A stretch of DNA of 6,944 nt from Pseudolysobacter sp. (GTDB taxonomy: Bacteria; Pseudomonadota; Gammaproteobacteria; Xanthomonadales; Rhodanobacteraceae): positions 1 to 6,944 of the forward strand of contig JANXUW010000235.1 in the NCBI GenBank assembly GCA_025351985.1, written 5' to 3'. Below the pieces are notes generated by a model. It was not told where the DNA came from. It was given only the letters and a program-made list of their open reading frames with translations, and did no database searches. The position numbers and the translations under genes are program-made. Position 1 is the stretch's first letter; each line of letters opens with the position of its first letter. This document shows, one piece after another, positions 1-5,963 of the stretch.

Positions 1-1239
1 CAACGCGGCGGCACCTGACAGGTAATAACCGACATACGCCAGGCCGAATCGCGTCGCCAGCGCAGTGGCGATATACGGTGCCAGCGATGCGCCGACGATA
101 CCGGCTAGATTGAACGCCAGCGAGGCGCCGGTGTAGCGCACCGAAGTCGGGAACATCTCGGCCAGCGCGGTGCCGAGCGGTCCGTAGGTGAGGCCCATCA
201 GAAACAGTCCGAGCGCGAGAAATGCAAACACGGCGGCTGTGCTCGCAGCGACGAACAGCGGCGCGAACAGCAGGCCGAATACAAGAATCAGCAGCGTCGC
301 CACGATCAGCACGGCGCGATTGCCGTAACGATCTGCAAGCAACGCGGAAAGCGGAATCGAGATCGCAAAGAACACCACCGCGGCCATCTGCAGCAGCAGG
401 AAATCCTTGCGCGCATAACCGAGCGCAGACGTGCCCCAGCTCAGCGCAAACACCGTCATCAGGTAGAACAGCACGAATGTCGCGACTGCCGCGAACGTGC
501 CGAGCAACAAGCTGCGTAAATGCTGCGAGCACACCGCCAGAATCGGCAAACGTACTGTTTCGTTGTTCTCGATGGCGCGCAAGAATGCCGGTGTTTCGGT
601 GAGTTTGAGGCGCACGTACAAACCCACGATCACTAGCAGCGCGCTGGCGAGAAACGGAATGCGCCAGCCGAACGCAAAAAACTGCACCTCGTCGAGCCAG
701 GCGCTGAGCAGCAGGAAAATCCCGGTCGAACACAGGAAACCGATCGGCGCGCCGAGCTGCGGAAACATGCCGTACCACGAACGTTTTCCTGCAGGCGCGT
801 TTTCGGTGGCGAGCAGGATCGCACCGCCCCATTCGCCGCCGAGTCCCAGCCCCTGGCCGAACCGACACAACGCGAGAAGCAGCGGTGCGGCGATACCGAT
901 CGAGGCGTAAGTCGGCAACAGGCCGATCAGCACGGTCGACAATCCCATCGTCAGCAACGCCGCGACAAGGGTCGCCTTGCGCCCGATGCGATCGCCGAAA
1001 TGGCCGAACACCGCCGAACCGAGCGGACGCACAAAAAACGCGAGCGCAAACGTCGCCAGCGATTGCAGCGTGGCAGATGCCGCATCGCCTGCCGGGAAAA
1101 ACAGTTTCGGAAATACCAACAGTGCGGCGGTAGCGTAGATATAGAAATCGAAAAACTCGATCGTCGTACCGATCAGGCTCGCGAACAATACGCGGCGGGT
1201 GGTGTTTGCAGCAGGCGTTGCTTGGTCGCGACTCGGCAT
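1..1239 (-). CDS. MFS transporter, metabolite:H+ symporter (MHS) type, C-terminus cut by window edge
   Basis: Inner-membrane major facilitator, probably importing an organic acid or other small metabolite with protons; the substrate cannot be read from the sequence. The frame is open from ATG 1239 to the left edge, 413 codons, so perhaps 20-40 residues are missing. Visible: TM1 with TTIEFFDFYIY (25-35), the loop 2-3 signature GHFGDRIGRK (79-88), RFGQGLGLGGEWGGA (126-140), GWRIPFL (191-197), and the MHS hallmark LKLTETPAF (211-219) before the central loop. A second, degenerate loop signature LADRYGNR (301-308) opens the C-terminal half. These are shared by ShiA/KgtP/ProP-like transporters. No strong Shine-Dalgarno precedes ATG 1239; the frame is open further upstream but has no better start. 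It lies 93 bp downstream of the small lipoprotein gene on the same strand and could share its transcript. Family is confident, substrate unknown. Confidence 0.92.
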   Translation of the reverse strand, partial: MPSRDQATPAANTTRRVLFASLIGTTIEFFDFYIYATAALLVFPKLFFPAGDAASATLQSLATFALAFFVRPLGSAVFGHFGDRIGRKATLVAALLTMGLSTVLIGLLPTYASIGIAAPLLLALCRFGQGLGLGGEWGGAILLATENAPAGKRSWYGMFPQLGAPIGFLCSTGIFLLLSAWLDEVQFFAFGWRIPFLASALLVIVGLYVRLKLTETPAFLRAIENNETVRLPILAVCSQHLRSLLLGTFAAVATFVLFYLMTVFALSWGTSALGYARKDFLLLQMAAVVFFAISIPLSALLADRYGNRAVLIVATLLILVFGLLFAPLFVAASTAAVFAFLALGLFLMGLTYGPLGTALAEMFPTSVRYTGASLAFNLAGIVGASLAPYIATALATRFGLAYVGYYLSGAAAL

Positions 1240-1278
1240 GAAATATTCGACGTCTGATTTAGCGGGATTGATTGTGGA

Positions 1279-1303
1279 ATCGCGCGATGAATCACCGCGC
1301 GAT
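1279..1303. repeat. Perfect 8-bp inverted repeat upstream of the MFS gene
   Basis: ATCGCGCG at 1279-1286 is repeated as its reverse complement CGCGCGAT at 1296-1303, with a 9-base spacer. It lies between the lipoprotein stop and the MFS start, about 40 bases before the MFS ATG. As RNA it would form a GC-rich hairpin, but no T-run follows on either strand, so it does not look like a simple intrinsic terminator. It could be an operator for the transporter or a stem shaping a shared message. The left arm is part of a 10-bp palindrome, ATCGCGCGAT, at 1279-1288. Confidence 0.5.
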
Positions 1304-1332
1304 CGGTGCCTGTCGGGGAGATGTAATCGCGA

Positions 1333-1617
1333 TCAATCCTTGCCTGTTTCTGCGTCGATTTTTTTGTCCATGTCTTCTTTCTGCTGCATAACTTGCGGTT
1401 CGACCGCACGGGCTTTCTGCAACGCCTTGAGCTGCGCATCGGTCAGCAGTGCATTCACCGCCGCACCGGGTTGTCCCGCCTGCGGCGCTGGCGTGGCGGG
1501 TGCCGTCGGAGCAGCCGGTGCCGCCGCAGTTTCGGCAGGCTGATGGCGCGAGCACGCGCCCAGCGCGACGACGGCCAGGAATGAAATCAGCAATGAGGAA
1601 ATTCGATGACGCGACAT
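1333..1617 (-). CDS. Small Ala/Pro-rich lipoprotein, 94 aa, function unknown
   Basis: A short exported lipoprotein that I do not recognise as a named family. The N-terminus MSRHR is followed by a hydrophobic stretch (about 9-20) ending in a good lipobox LGAC, with Cys22 as the predicted lipidated residue. The residue after Cys is Ser, which favours outer-membrane sorting by the Lol +2 rule. Residues 28-53 are a low-complexity Ala/Pro/Thr linker, and 54-94 is a charged, probably helical tail rich in Gln, Lys and Asp. Start ATG 1617 is chosen because GGAG (minus strand 1628-1625) sits 7 bases before it; a TTG at 1635 is in frame but would put the Shine-Dalgarno inside the gene. It is transcribed away from the SDR gene and lies 93 bp before the MFS gene on the same strand. 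Confidence 0.85.
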   Translation of the reverse strand: MSRHRISSLLISFLAVVALGACSRHQPAETAAAPAAPTAPATPAPQAGQPGAAVNALLTDAQLKALQKARAVEPQVMQQKEDMDKKIDAETGKD

Positions 1618-1742
1618 GATGTGACTCCGACTCAAGTTGGCGTAGAGTTTGCGCCAGTTTTGCCGATGCGAACAAGCGCAGGTTATGCCGCGCGGCAGGG
1701 TTCGCTAAGATCGCACGGCAAACCCGCGAGATGGAGACAGGA
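1618..1742. promoter_or_regulatory. Divergent intergenic region with a 12-bp palindrome
   Basis: This 125-bp gap separates the leftward lipoprotein from the rightward SDR gene, so it should hold promoters for both. A perfect 12-bp palindrome TGCCGCGCGGCA lies at 1686-1697 and is a candidate operator able to serve both directions. A weak 5-bp inverted repeat TGGCG/CGCCA is at 1638-1642 and 1652-1656. For the plus strand, TTGCCG (1660-1665) with TATGCC (1684-1689) at an 18-base spacing, or TAAGAT (1706-1711), are only weak sigma-70-like matches, and the first -10 overlaps the palindrome. No convincing minus-strand promoter was found by eye. Confidence 0.4.
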
Positions 1743-2525
1743 ATGACGACAAATCCCACGCGCTGGCGGCTGGATGGCCAGACCGCTTTGATCACCGGCG
1801 CGAGCAAGGGCATCGGCCTGGCGTGTGCGCGCGAGCTCGCCACGCTCGGTGCAGATGTGTTGCTGATCGCACGCGACGAGCCGCATCTGGAACATGTTCG
1901 CGGCGAGCTCGCCGAAGAATTTCCGTCGCGCGAGTTTCATGCGTTCGCCGCCGATGTCGGCGAGCAGGAACAGCGGCTGGAAATGTTCGACTGGATCAGC
2001 GATCTCGATGTCGAGCTGAGTTTGCTGGTCAACAACGCTGGCACCAATCAGACTAAACCGGCGCTCGAATACAGTGAAAACGATTATCGCCGCATCATCG
2101 ATATAAACCTGATCGCCGCGTTCGAAATCAGCCGGCTCGCGCATCCGCATCTGGTCCAGCACAGCAATGCGGCGATCGTGAATATCGCCTCGGTTTCCGG
2201 ACTCACGCATGTGCGCAGCGGTGCACCGTACGGCATGACCAAGGCGGCGCTAAACCAGCTCACGCGCAACCTCGCCTGCGAGTGGGCTGAGGACGGCATT
2301 CGTGTCAACGCGGTCGCGCCGTGGTACATCCGCACGCAGCGTACCGATGCGCCGCTGGCCGATCTAGACTACCTTGAAGAAGTGCTCGCACGCACGCCGA
2401 TGCAGCGTATCGGCGAGCCGGAAGAAGTCGCCGCGGCGGTGGCGTTTTTGTGCCTGCCAGCGTCGTCGTATGTCACCGGCGAATGCGTTGCCGTCGACGG
2501 CGGATTTCTGCGCTACGGATTTTGA
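1743..2525 (+). CDS. SDR family oxidoreductase, tropinone reductase-like, 260 aa
   Basis: Classical short-chain dehydrogenase/reductase, a soluble NAD(P)(H)-dependent enzyme that interconverts a carbonyl and an alcohol; the natural substrate is unknown. Rossmann motif TGASKGIG (18-25), an Arg after beta-2 (IAR, R44) suggesting NADPH preference, the Asp in AADV (69-72), NNAG (97-100), and a full catalytic tetrad: N122, S150, Y163 and K167 (YGMTK). [10 protein letters not shown] (189-198) matches the tropinone-reductase-like branch, whose bacterial members often reduce other ketones. The C-terminal [12 protein letters not shown] segment closes a normal-length fold. Start ATG 1743 is preferred over in-frame ATG 1731 because GGAG (1733-1736) is 6 bases upstream; the longer form would add METG. 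It is followed by an 89-bp gap before the protease, which seems to have its own promoter. Confidence 0.93.
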   Translation: MTTNPTRWRLDGQTALITGASKGIGLACARELATLGADVLLIARDEPHLEHVRGELAEEFPSREFHAFAADVGEQEQRLEMFDWISDLDVELSLLVNNAGTNQTKPALEYSENDYRRIIDINLIAAFEISRLAHPHLVQHSNAAIVNIASVSGLTHVRSGAPYGMTKAALNQLTRNLACEWAEDGIRVNAVAPWYIRTQRTDAPLADLDYLEEVLARTPMQRIGEPEEVAAAVAFLCLPASSYVTGECVAVDGGFLRYGF

Positions 2526-2572
2526 ATCATGATACTGCAGGAACTTCGGCGCGTGTCTGGGCGTACGATATG

Positions 2573-2592
2573 CGGCGTTATACTTGACGCCG
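2573..2592 (+). promoter_or_regulatory. Candidate promoter of the metalloprotease with an inverted repeat around the -10
   Basis: TATACT at 2579-2584 matches the sigma-70 -10 consensus at 5 of 6 positions. It is 31 bases before the protease start, giving a plausible short leader. No good -35 box is seen 16-18 bases upstream, so an activator or another sigma factor may be needed. CGGCGT (2573-2578) and ACGCCG (2587-2592) form a perfect 6-bp inverted repeat with an 8-base spacer that contains the whole -10 box, a natural place for a repressor to bind. It could also be a chance repeat in GC-rich DNA. Confidence 0.45.
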
Positions 2593-2614
2593 ATTTGCGG
2601 TGCCGGAGACGGTC

Positions 2615-3412
2615 ATGTCGAACACAATGCCATCGCGAAAAATCCGCATCGGCCTGAGCGGTTTTGTCTTGTTGCTATCGTTGCTCGGCAGCGGACGCGT
2701 CGACGCATTCGCGGTGTTCCCATACACGAGCGGCAGCGAAACCCTGTACTCGAAATGGGGCGACAACCACGCCGGAACTGTCGGCGGCATCGTCACGTGG
2801 TCGTTCATTCCTGCCGGCACGGCGGGCAGTGCCTATTGCGGCGCGGCGTGTCCCGGTAGCGCTGTGAGTTCGATCAATATGGAAATATCGCCCGGTGGCG
2901 GTTTTACTTCGGTGCCGCTCATATCACTGGAATCGCAAATTGCCGCGATGATGGCGGAGTGGTCGGCGGTGTCGGGCATCCAGTATGTCAAGGTCAGCGA
3001 CAACGGCGCGGCGATCAACGACCCGACCGCGATAGCACCGAATACCGGCCAGATCCGCATCGGCGTATTCGCGTTTTCCAGCGGTGGCGGCGGTGTTGGT
3101 TACGCGCCTCCGCCGAACGGTGGCAGCGGTGCCGGCGACATCCTCCTGGATGCGAATTCGTATTATCAAAACTACGTATTGGCCGAAGGTGCGGTGTTCG
3201 ATCAGACCTACGCGCCAAACGATTTCCAGGGCCTGATCCTGCATGAGCTCGGCCATGCGCTAGGCTTGGCGCATCCGGTTTACGACGGCACGTGTCCGGT
3301 GATGCAACCGAATCCCGCCTGCGACGGAATCATCAACCGCCAGCTCGATACGGACGATCGCAACGGTGCGATATTTCTCTACGACCGGATCTTCGGCAAC
3401 AGCTTTGAATGA
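2615..3412 (+). CDS. Secreted matrixin-type (M10-like) zinc metalloprotease, 265 aa
   Basis: Predicted secreted endopeptidase of the metzincin clan. A Sec signal peptide has basic residues R8, K9 and R11, a hydrophobic core (13-24) and a likely cut after VDA (29-31). The mature part goes almost directly into the catalytic fold (KWGDNHAG... VTWSF, 47-64). HELGHALGLAH (210-220) gives zinc ligands H210, H214 and H220 and catalytic E211; the Met-turn Met is M230 in CPVMQ. C227 and C236 flank the Met-turn and could pair, as could C75 and C79. A Gly-rich loop precedes GDILLD, as in matrixins. No PRCGxPD cysteine-switch prodomain is visible. The protein ends in DRIFGNSFE. ATG 2615 is chosen because GGAG (2605-2608) lies 6 bases upstream; GTG 2600 is in frame but less likely. 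Substrate unknown. Confidence 0.9.
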   Translation: MSNTMPSRKIRIGLSGFVLLLSLLGSGRVDAFAVFPYTSGSETLYSKWGDNHAGTVGGIVTWSFIPAGTAGSAYCGAACPGSAVSSINMEISPGGGFTSVPLISLESQIAAMMAEWSAVSGIQYVKVSDNGAAINDPTAIAPNTGQIRIGVFAFSSGGGGVGYAPPPNGGSGAGDILLDANSYYQNYVLAEGAVFDQTYAPNDFQGLILHELGHALGLAHPVYDGTCPVMQPNPACDGIINRQLDTDDRNGAIFLYDRIFGNSFE

Positions 3413-3438
3413 CGTAGCGACTTCATCGCCAATGTTGC

Positions 3439-3465
3439 GGCGCGCGCCCGTAAAAAATCACGGGC
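3439..3465. terminator. Stem-loop between convergent genes, possible weak terminator
   Basis: Only 45 bp separate the protease stop from the stop of the ten-Cys protein gene. GCCCGT (3446-3451) and ACGGGC (3460-3465) form a 6-bp stem with an 8-base A-rich loop (T-rich on the minus strand). It partly overlaps a 10-bp palindrome GGCGCGCGCC at 3439-3448. The minus-strand stop codon (3460-3458) begins in the stem and continues into the loop. The T-run is in the loop rather than after the stem, so this is not a canonical intrinsic terminator. It may still end or stabilise transcripts from either side. Confidence 0.3.
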
Positions 3466-4006
3466 AGGCTGTCACCAACCCCGCCTGACGCAGGGCGGAA
3501 CACACCGGTTTCGCTGCCGCCTTGCACGTCGTTGAAGTCGCGCCGCTTGCTGCCGCGCAACCGAGCGAATCGAGCAACTGGATCGCACACGCGTGTTGCC
3601 AACGTTGCCGATTGGGCGCGACATACGCTTCGTTGTATGCCCAGACAATACACGGTTGCGCGATCGCGGCTTGGTCCATTTTTCCGTCTTTGACAAAGTC
3701 CGCATCGGTGAGCTTGTCCAGGTCCGGCACCTTCGATCTGGCCGGATCGATACTGCAGTCCGCGACGGACTTTTGCGCGCGCAGAATTTCGCACAGGAAC
3801 ATGCCGCGATCGTCAGTGCAAAATACATCGGCATCACCGCCTTCGTCGCCGAATCCGCAGCTCACGCTGGTCAACATGGCTTCCACGCGCGCGGTGCGTT
3901 GCGGTGTCGCTCCCGCGCAAGAGGGTGGAGTCGCGATCATCAGAATTCCACAGAAACCGGCGAGGACGAATCCGCTTGCGCGATAATTTTGCAGAGACGC
4001 GCTCAT
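3458..4006 (-). CDS. Exported cysteine-rich protein of unknown function, 182 aa, ten Cys in mature part
   Basis: I do not recognise the family. The N-terminus has one Arg (R9) and a hydrophobic run (13-26) ending near AGA (31-33), a plausible Sec signal peptide. The mature protein has ten cysteines: 50, 63, 72, 84, 119, 140, 150, 161, 169 and 181. An even number spread through an exported domain suggests up to five disulfides. There is no CxxC, CxxxC or His/Met cluster of the classic copper-chaperone type. The middle (95-115) is charged, with the pattern DLDKLTDADFVKDGKMD; 119-140 is aromatic. Its ATG overlaps the stop of the preceding DUF6252-like gene by four bases (ATGA) and has no clear Shine-Dalgarno, so translation is probably coupled. 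This ties its expression to that gene and perhaps to the copper oxidase operon. Coding call is firm; function unknown. Confidence 0.82.
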   Translation of the reverse strand: MSASLQNYRASGFVLAGFCGILMIATPPSCAGATPQRTARVEAMLTSVSCGFGDEGGDADVFCTDDRGMFLCEILRAQKSVADCSIDPARSKVPDLDKLTDADFVKDGKMDQAAIAQPCIVWAYNEAYVAPNRQRWQHACAIQLLDSLGCAAASGATSTTCKAAAKPVCSALRQAGLVTACP

Positions 4007-4587
4007 GGTTTTGCTGCCGATTCGATAGTCACGTTGGTGAAGTGGCCATCGCTGATTATCAGCTGCTTGCCGCTATGATTTTTTGCCGTGCCGGAAAACG
4101 TACCCGACACGCTGTGCGCGGCGGCATCGTAGGCATCGATGCTGACCGCACCGTCGCTGAAGCCGTAGTTGTCCTGCATCGGATCGGCATCGAGACCGGC
4201 GTTGGCGAAAAAACCGCCGTGCGTGGAACTGGTCGGTCCACCCGCACCGAAGGCGAAGTGACCGACGAGGCGATCGGCGGCGGGCACGAAGATGTTGAAC
4301 GTGAAATGCGACGCCGGTTTTGCATCAAGAAACGCGGTGATGCTGAGCACCGGTTTTGCGCCGAATTGCGGCTCCGTCGCGAGCACGCGTGAAGCGCTCC
4401 ATGCTTGCCCGTCAATTTTTGCCGTGACCGTTTCCAGCGCCGCACCAGCCGTGGCACAACGCATGCCGGCGCAGGCCAGCACCGCGATCAGCAGCGAGCC
4501 CGACACCACGCCGCGGCGATACCAGTGATGCGGAATCGATGCACCATAACTCGCCAAAACCGGAATTTTCATAGTTGTTGTTTGCAT
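4003..4587 (-). CDS. Exported DUF6252-like beta-rich protein, 194 aa
   Basis: An exported protein that by eye resembles the DUF6252 type (small beta-sandwich lipoproteins known mainly from Bacteroidota): an opening TAKIDGQAWSAS (55-66) and a closing GTFSGTAKNHSGKQ...IISDGHFTNVTI (from 162), with the alternating hydrophobic pattern of beta-strands between. Biochemical role unknown. The signal region is long: about 25 N-terminal residues, then Arg24-Arg25 and a hydrophobic core (26-40) with a likely cut near ATAGA (45-49). VLAC at 36-39 is only a weak lipobox. ATG 4587 is chosen for its GAGG (minus strand 4597-4594) six bases upstream; the frame is open back to 4743 but lacks a good ribosome site there, and ATG 4572 also lacks one. 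It begins 83 bp after the oxidase stop and overlaps the ten-Cys gene by ATGA. Family match is moderate. Confidence 0.8.
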   Translation of the reverse strand: MQTTTMKIPVLASYGASIPHHWYRRGVVSGSLLIAVLACAGMRCATAGAALETVTAKIDGQAWSASRVLATEPQFGAKPVLSITAFLDAKPASHFTFNIFVPAADRLVGHFAFGAGGPTSSTHGGFFANAGLDADPMQDNYGFSDGAVSIDAYDAAAHSVSGTFSGTAKNHSGKQLIISDGHFTNVTIESAAKP

Positions 4588-4629
4588 CACAAACCTCGCT
4601 TTGAATAGCCATGCATCAATACACGCAAG

Positions 4630-4664
4630 ATCGCGCCGCGATGAGACATCCCGATAGAAATCGG
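4630..4664. repeat. Two short stem-loops in the gap after the copper oxidase gene
   Basis: The 83-bp gap holds CCGAT/ATCGG (4651-4655 and 4660-4664, loop AGAA) and ATCGC/GCGAT (4630-4634 and 4638-4642, loop GCC). Both are 5-bp stems without a following T-run on the minus strand, so strong termination is not expected. They might tune read-through or mRNA stability between the two gene pairs. A poor promoter-like pair on the minus strand (TTGCGT, 4628-4623, with TATTCA, 4607-4602, spacing 15) lies beside them; I would not rely on it. Confidence 0.3.
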
Positions 4665-4670
4665 TGGCGA

Positions 4671-5963
4671 TCAACCTTCCTTTTTCGTTTCCGCCGCGCT
4701 GGTTACGCGGCGCGCCACCGTGCCTTGCGGATGCTGGTACCAACCCGGATCGCGATAGTCGGCGGCGACTTCGTCACGCACCTTGACCACGGTAAACATG
4801 CCGCCCATGTCGAGGCTGCCGAACGGGCCTTTGCCGCCCATCATCGGCAAGGTATTGGCCGGGCCGCGCATCATACCGGCCATTTCGGCGTGTTCGGCCA
4901 TGCCGGACTGGCCCATCGCCATGTAGCCCGGCAGCAGTTTGTGCAGTTGCGTTTCGAGGCCGGACTGATCGACGCCGAGCGTGTTCGGCACGCCATGACC
5001 CATCGCGTTCATGGTGTGATGCGACATGTGGCAATGGAACGCCCAGTCGCCCGGCGTGGCGACAAATTCGATATCGCGGGTCTGGCCGACGCCGACGATT
5101 TCGGTCACCTTGGGGCGCCACAGCGTTTGCGGCCAGCGTCCGCCATCCGAGCCGGTGACATGGAACTGATGGCCGTGCAAATGGATCGGATGATTCCACA
5201 TCGACAGGTTGCCGACACGGATGCGCACACGCTGGCCGCTGCGCACCACCATCGCGTCGATCGCCGGAAATACCTTGCTGTTGAACGTCCACAAATCGAA
5301 CTCGGTCATGATCGACGGATCGGGCCGGTACGTGCCCGGATGCAGCGCCCAGTTGTGCAGCAGGATGACGAAGTCGCGGTCGATCGGCAGCGGCTCGCCG
5401 GCCTTCGGGTGAATGATGAACATGCCCATCATGCCGAGCGCCATCTGCGTCATTTCATCGGCATGCGGGTGATACATGTGCGTGCCGTGCTGGCGCAGCG
5501 TAAATTCGTAGGCCCAGGTTTCGCCCGGCAAAATCGGTGGCTGGGTGAGGCCGACGATGCCGTCCATGCCGCTCGGCAACAGGATGCCATGCCAGTGCAT
5601 GCTGGTCTGTTCGGGCAGGTTGTTGGTCAGCAGAATACGGATGCGATCGCCCTCGACCGCTTCGATCGTCGGCCCCGGCGTGGAGCCGTTGTAGCCCCAG
5701 CATTTCGCCTTGCTGCCAGGTGCGAATTCGTGCTCGATTTCCTCGGCGACCAGATGAAATTCCTTGACGCCATCGACGAGCCGAAACGGCAAGGTGCGGC
5801 CATTCAAGGTCGTCACGCGCATGTACGGCAGATTGGTTTTTGTGCTTGCGACGGGTTCATCGGTGGTCGGCATTTGCGCCGCGGCGGGCCGCATCGCGCT
5901 GCCGATTTTCGCGAGGCCAGCGAGGCCGGCGCCGAGCACGATATCGCGACGTGAGATTTTCAT
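4671..5963 (-). CDS. Two-domain multicopper oxidase (copper oxidase), Tat-exported, 430 aa
   Basis: Periplasmic four-copper oxidase that couples substrate oxidation (probably Cu(I) to Cu(II), possibly phenols) to reduction of O2 to water. Tat signal SRRDIVLGAGLAGLA (4-18), cut near AAAQ (27-30). Cupredoxin 1 carries H123/H125 (HWHG) and H165/H167 (HPH). Cupredoxin 2 carries H258, H261 and H263 (HPIHLHGH) and HCHMSHHTMNAM (310-321). By analogy, type 1 copper is bound by H258, C311, H316 and M321; H123, H125, H165, H167, H261, H263, H310 and H312 form the trinuclear centre, so all ligands are present. Only about 135 residues separate HWHG from HPIHLH, so the middle domain of three-domain laccases is absent. 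Residues 348-389 are Met-rich (MAMGQSGMAEHAEMAGMM, LPMMGGKGPFG, LDMGGMF), as in copper-resistance relatives. GGAG lies 7 bases before the ATG, which overlaps the TolC stop by ATGA. Confidence 0.95.
   Translation of the reverse strand: MKISRRDIVLGAGLAGLAKIGSAMRPAAAQMPTTDEPVASTKTNLPYMRVTTLNGRTLPFRLVDGVKEFHLVAEEIEHEFAPGSKAKCWGYNGSTPGPTIEAVEGDRIRILLTNNLPEQTSMHWHGILLPSGMDGIVGLTQPPILPGETWAYEFTLRQHGTHMYHPHADEMTQMALGMMGMFIIHPKAGEPLPIDRDFVILLHNWALHPGTYRPDPSIMTEFDLWTFNSKVFPAIDAMVVRSGQRVRIRVGNLSMWNHPIHLHGHQFHVTGSDGGRWPQTLWRPKVTEIVGVGQTRDIEFVATPGDWAFHCHMSHHTMNAMGHGVPNTLGVDQSGLETQLHKLLPGYMAMGQSGMAEHAEMAGMMRGPANTLPMMGGKGPFGSLDMGGMFTVVKVRDEVAADYRDPGWYQHPQGTVARRVTSAAETKKEG

Noticed and set aside
222..910. 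Plus-strand open frames opposite the MFS gene
   Set aside because: Arg/Ser-rich translations without domain features, antisense to a clear 12-TM-type transporter.
1292..1843. 183-codon minus-strand open frame crossing the divergent intergenic region
   Set aside because: It overlaps the lipoprotein in another frame and runs antisense into the SDR; the product is Arg/Cys-rich low-complexity sequence.
1683..2210. 175-codon minus-strand frame opposite the SDR
   Set aside because: The plus strand holds a complete SDR with tetrad and cofactor motifs; the antisense frame shows no family signature.
3446..3465. Canonical intrinsic terminator between the convergent genes
   Set aside because: A stem is present but the T-run falls in the loop, not after the stem, so it is kept only as a low-confidence stem-loop.
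3522..4392. Plus-strand open frames opposite the ten-Cys and DUF6252-like genes
   Set aside because: The minus strand has signal peptides, matched ribosome sites and an ATGA coupling; the plus frames have none of these.
4509..4520. Twin arginine (HWYRRGVV) in the DUF6252-like protein as a Tat signal
   Set aside because: It lacks the S/T-R-R-x-F-L-K context and a cofactor-bearing domain; an ordinary Sec signal or membrane anchor fits better.
988..5650. Three copies of GCGATCGC (988-995, 3660-3667, 5643-5650)
   Set aside because: More than chance composition might give, and reminiscent of the cyanobacterial HIP1 octamer, but all three are inside coding sequence and reflect frequent CGATCG codon pairs. 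The gene content does not suggest a cyanobacterium.
4611..5954. 447-codon open frame on the plus strand, antisense to the multicopper oxidase
   Set aside because: Its translation is rich in Arg, His and Ala with no recognisable domain, while the opposite strand encodes a full oxidase with every copper ligand. Long antisense frames are common opposite GC-rich genes.
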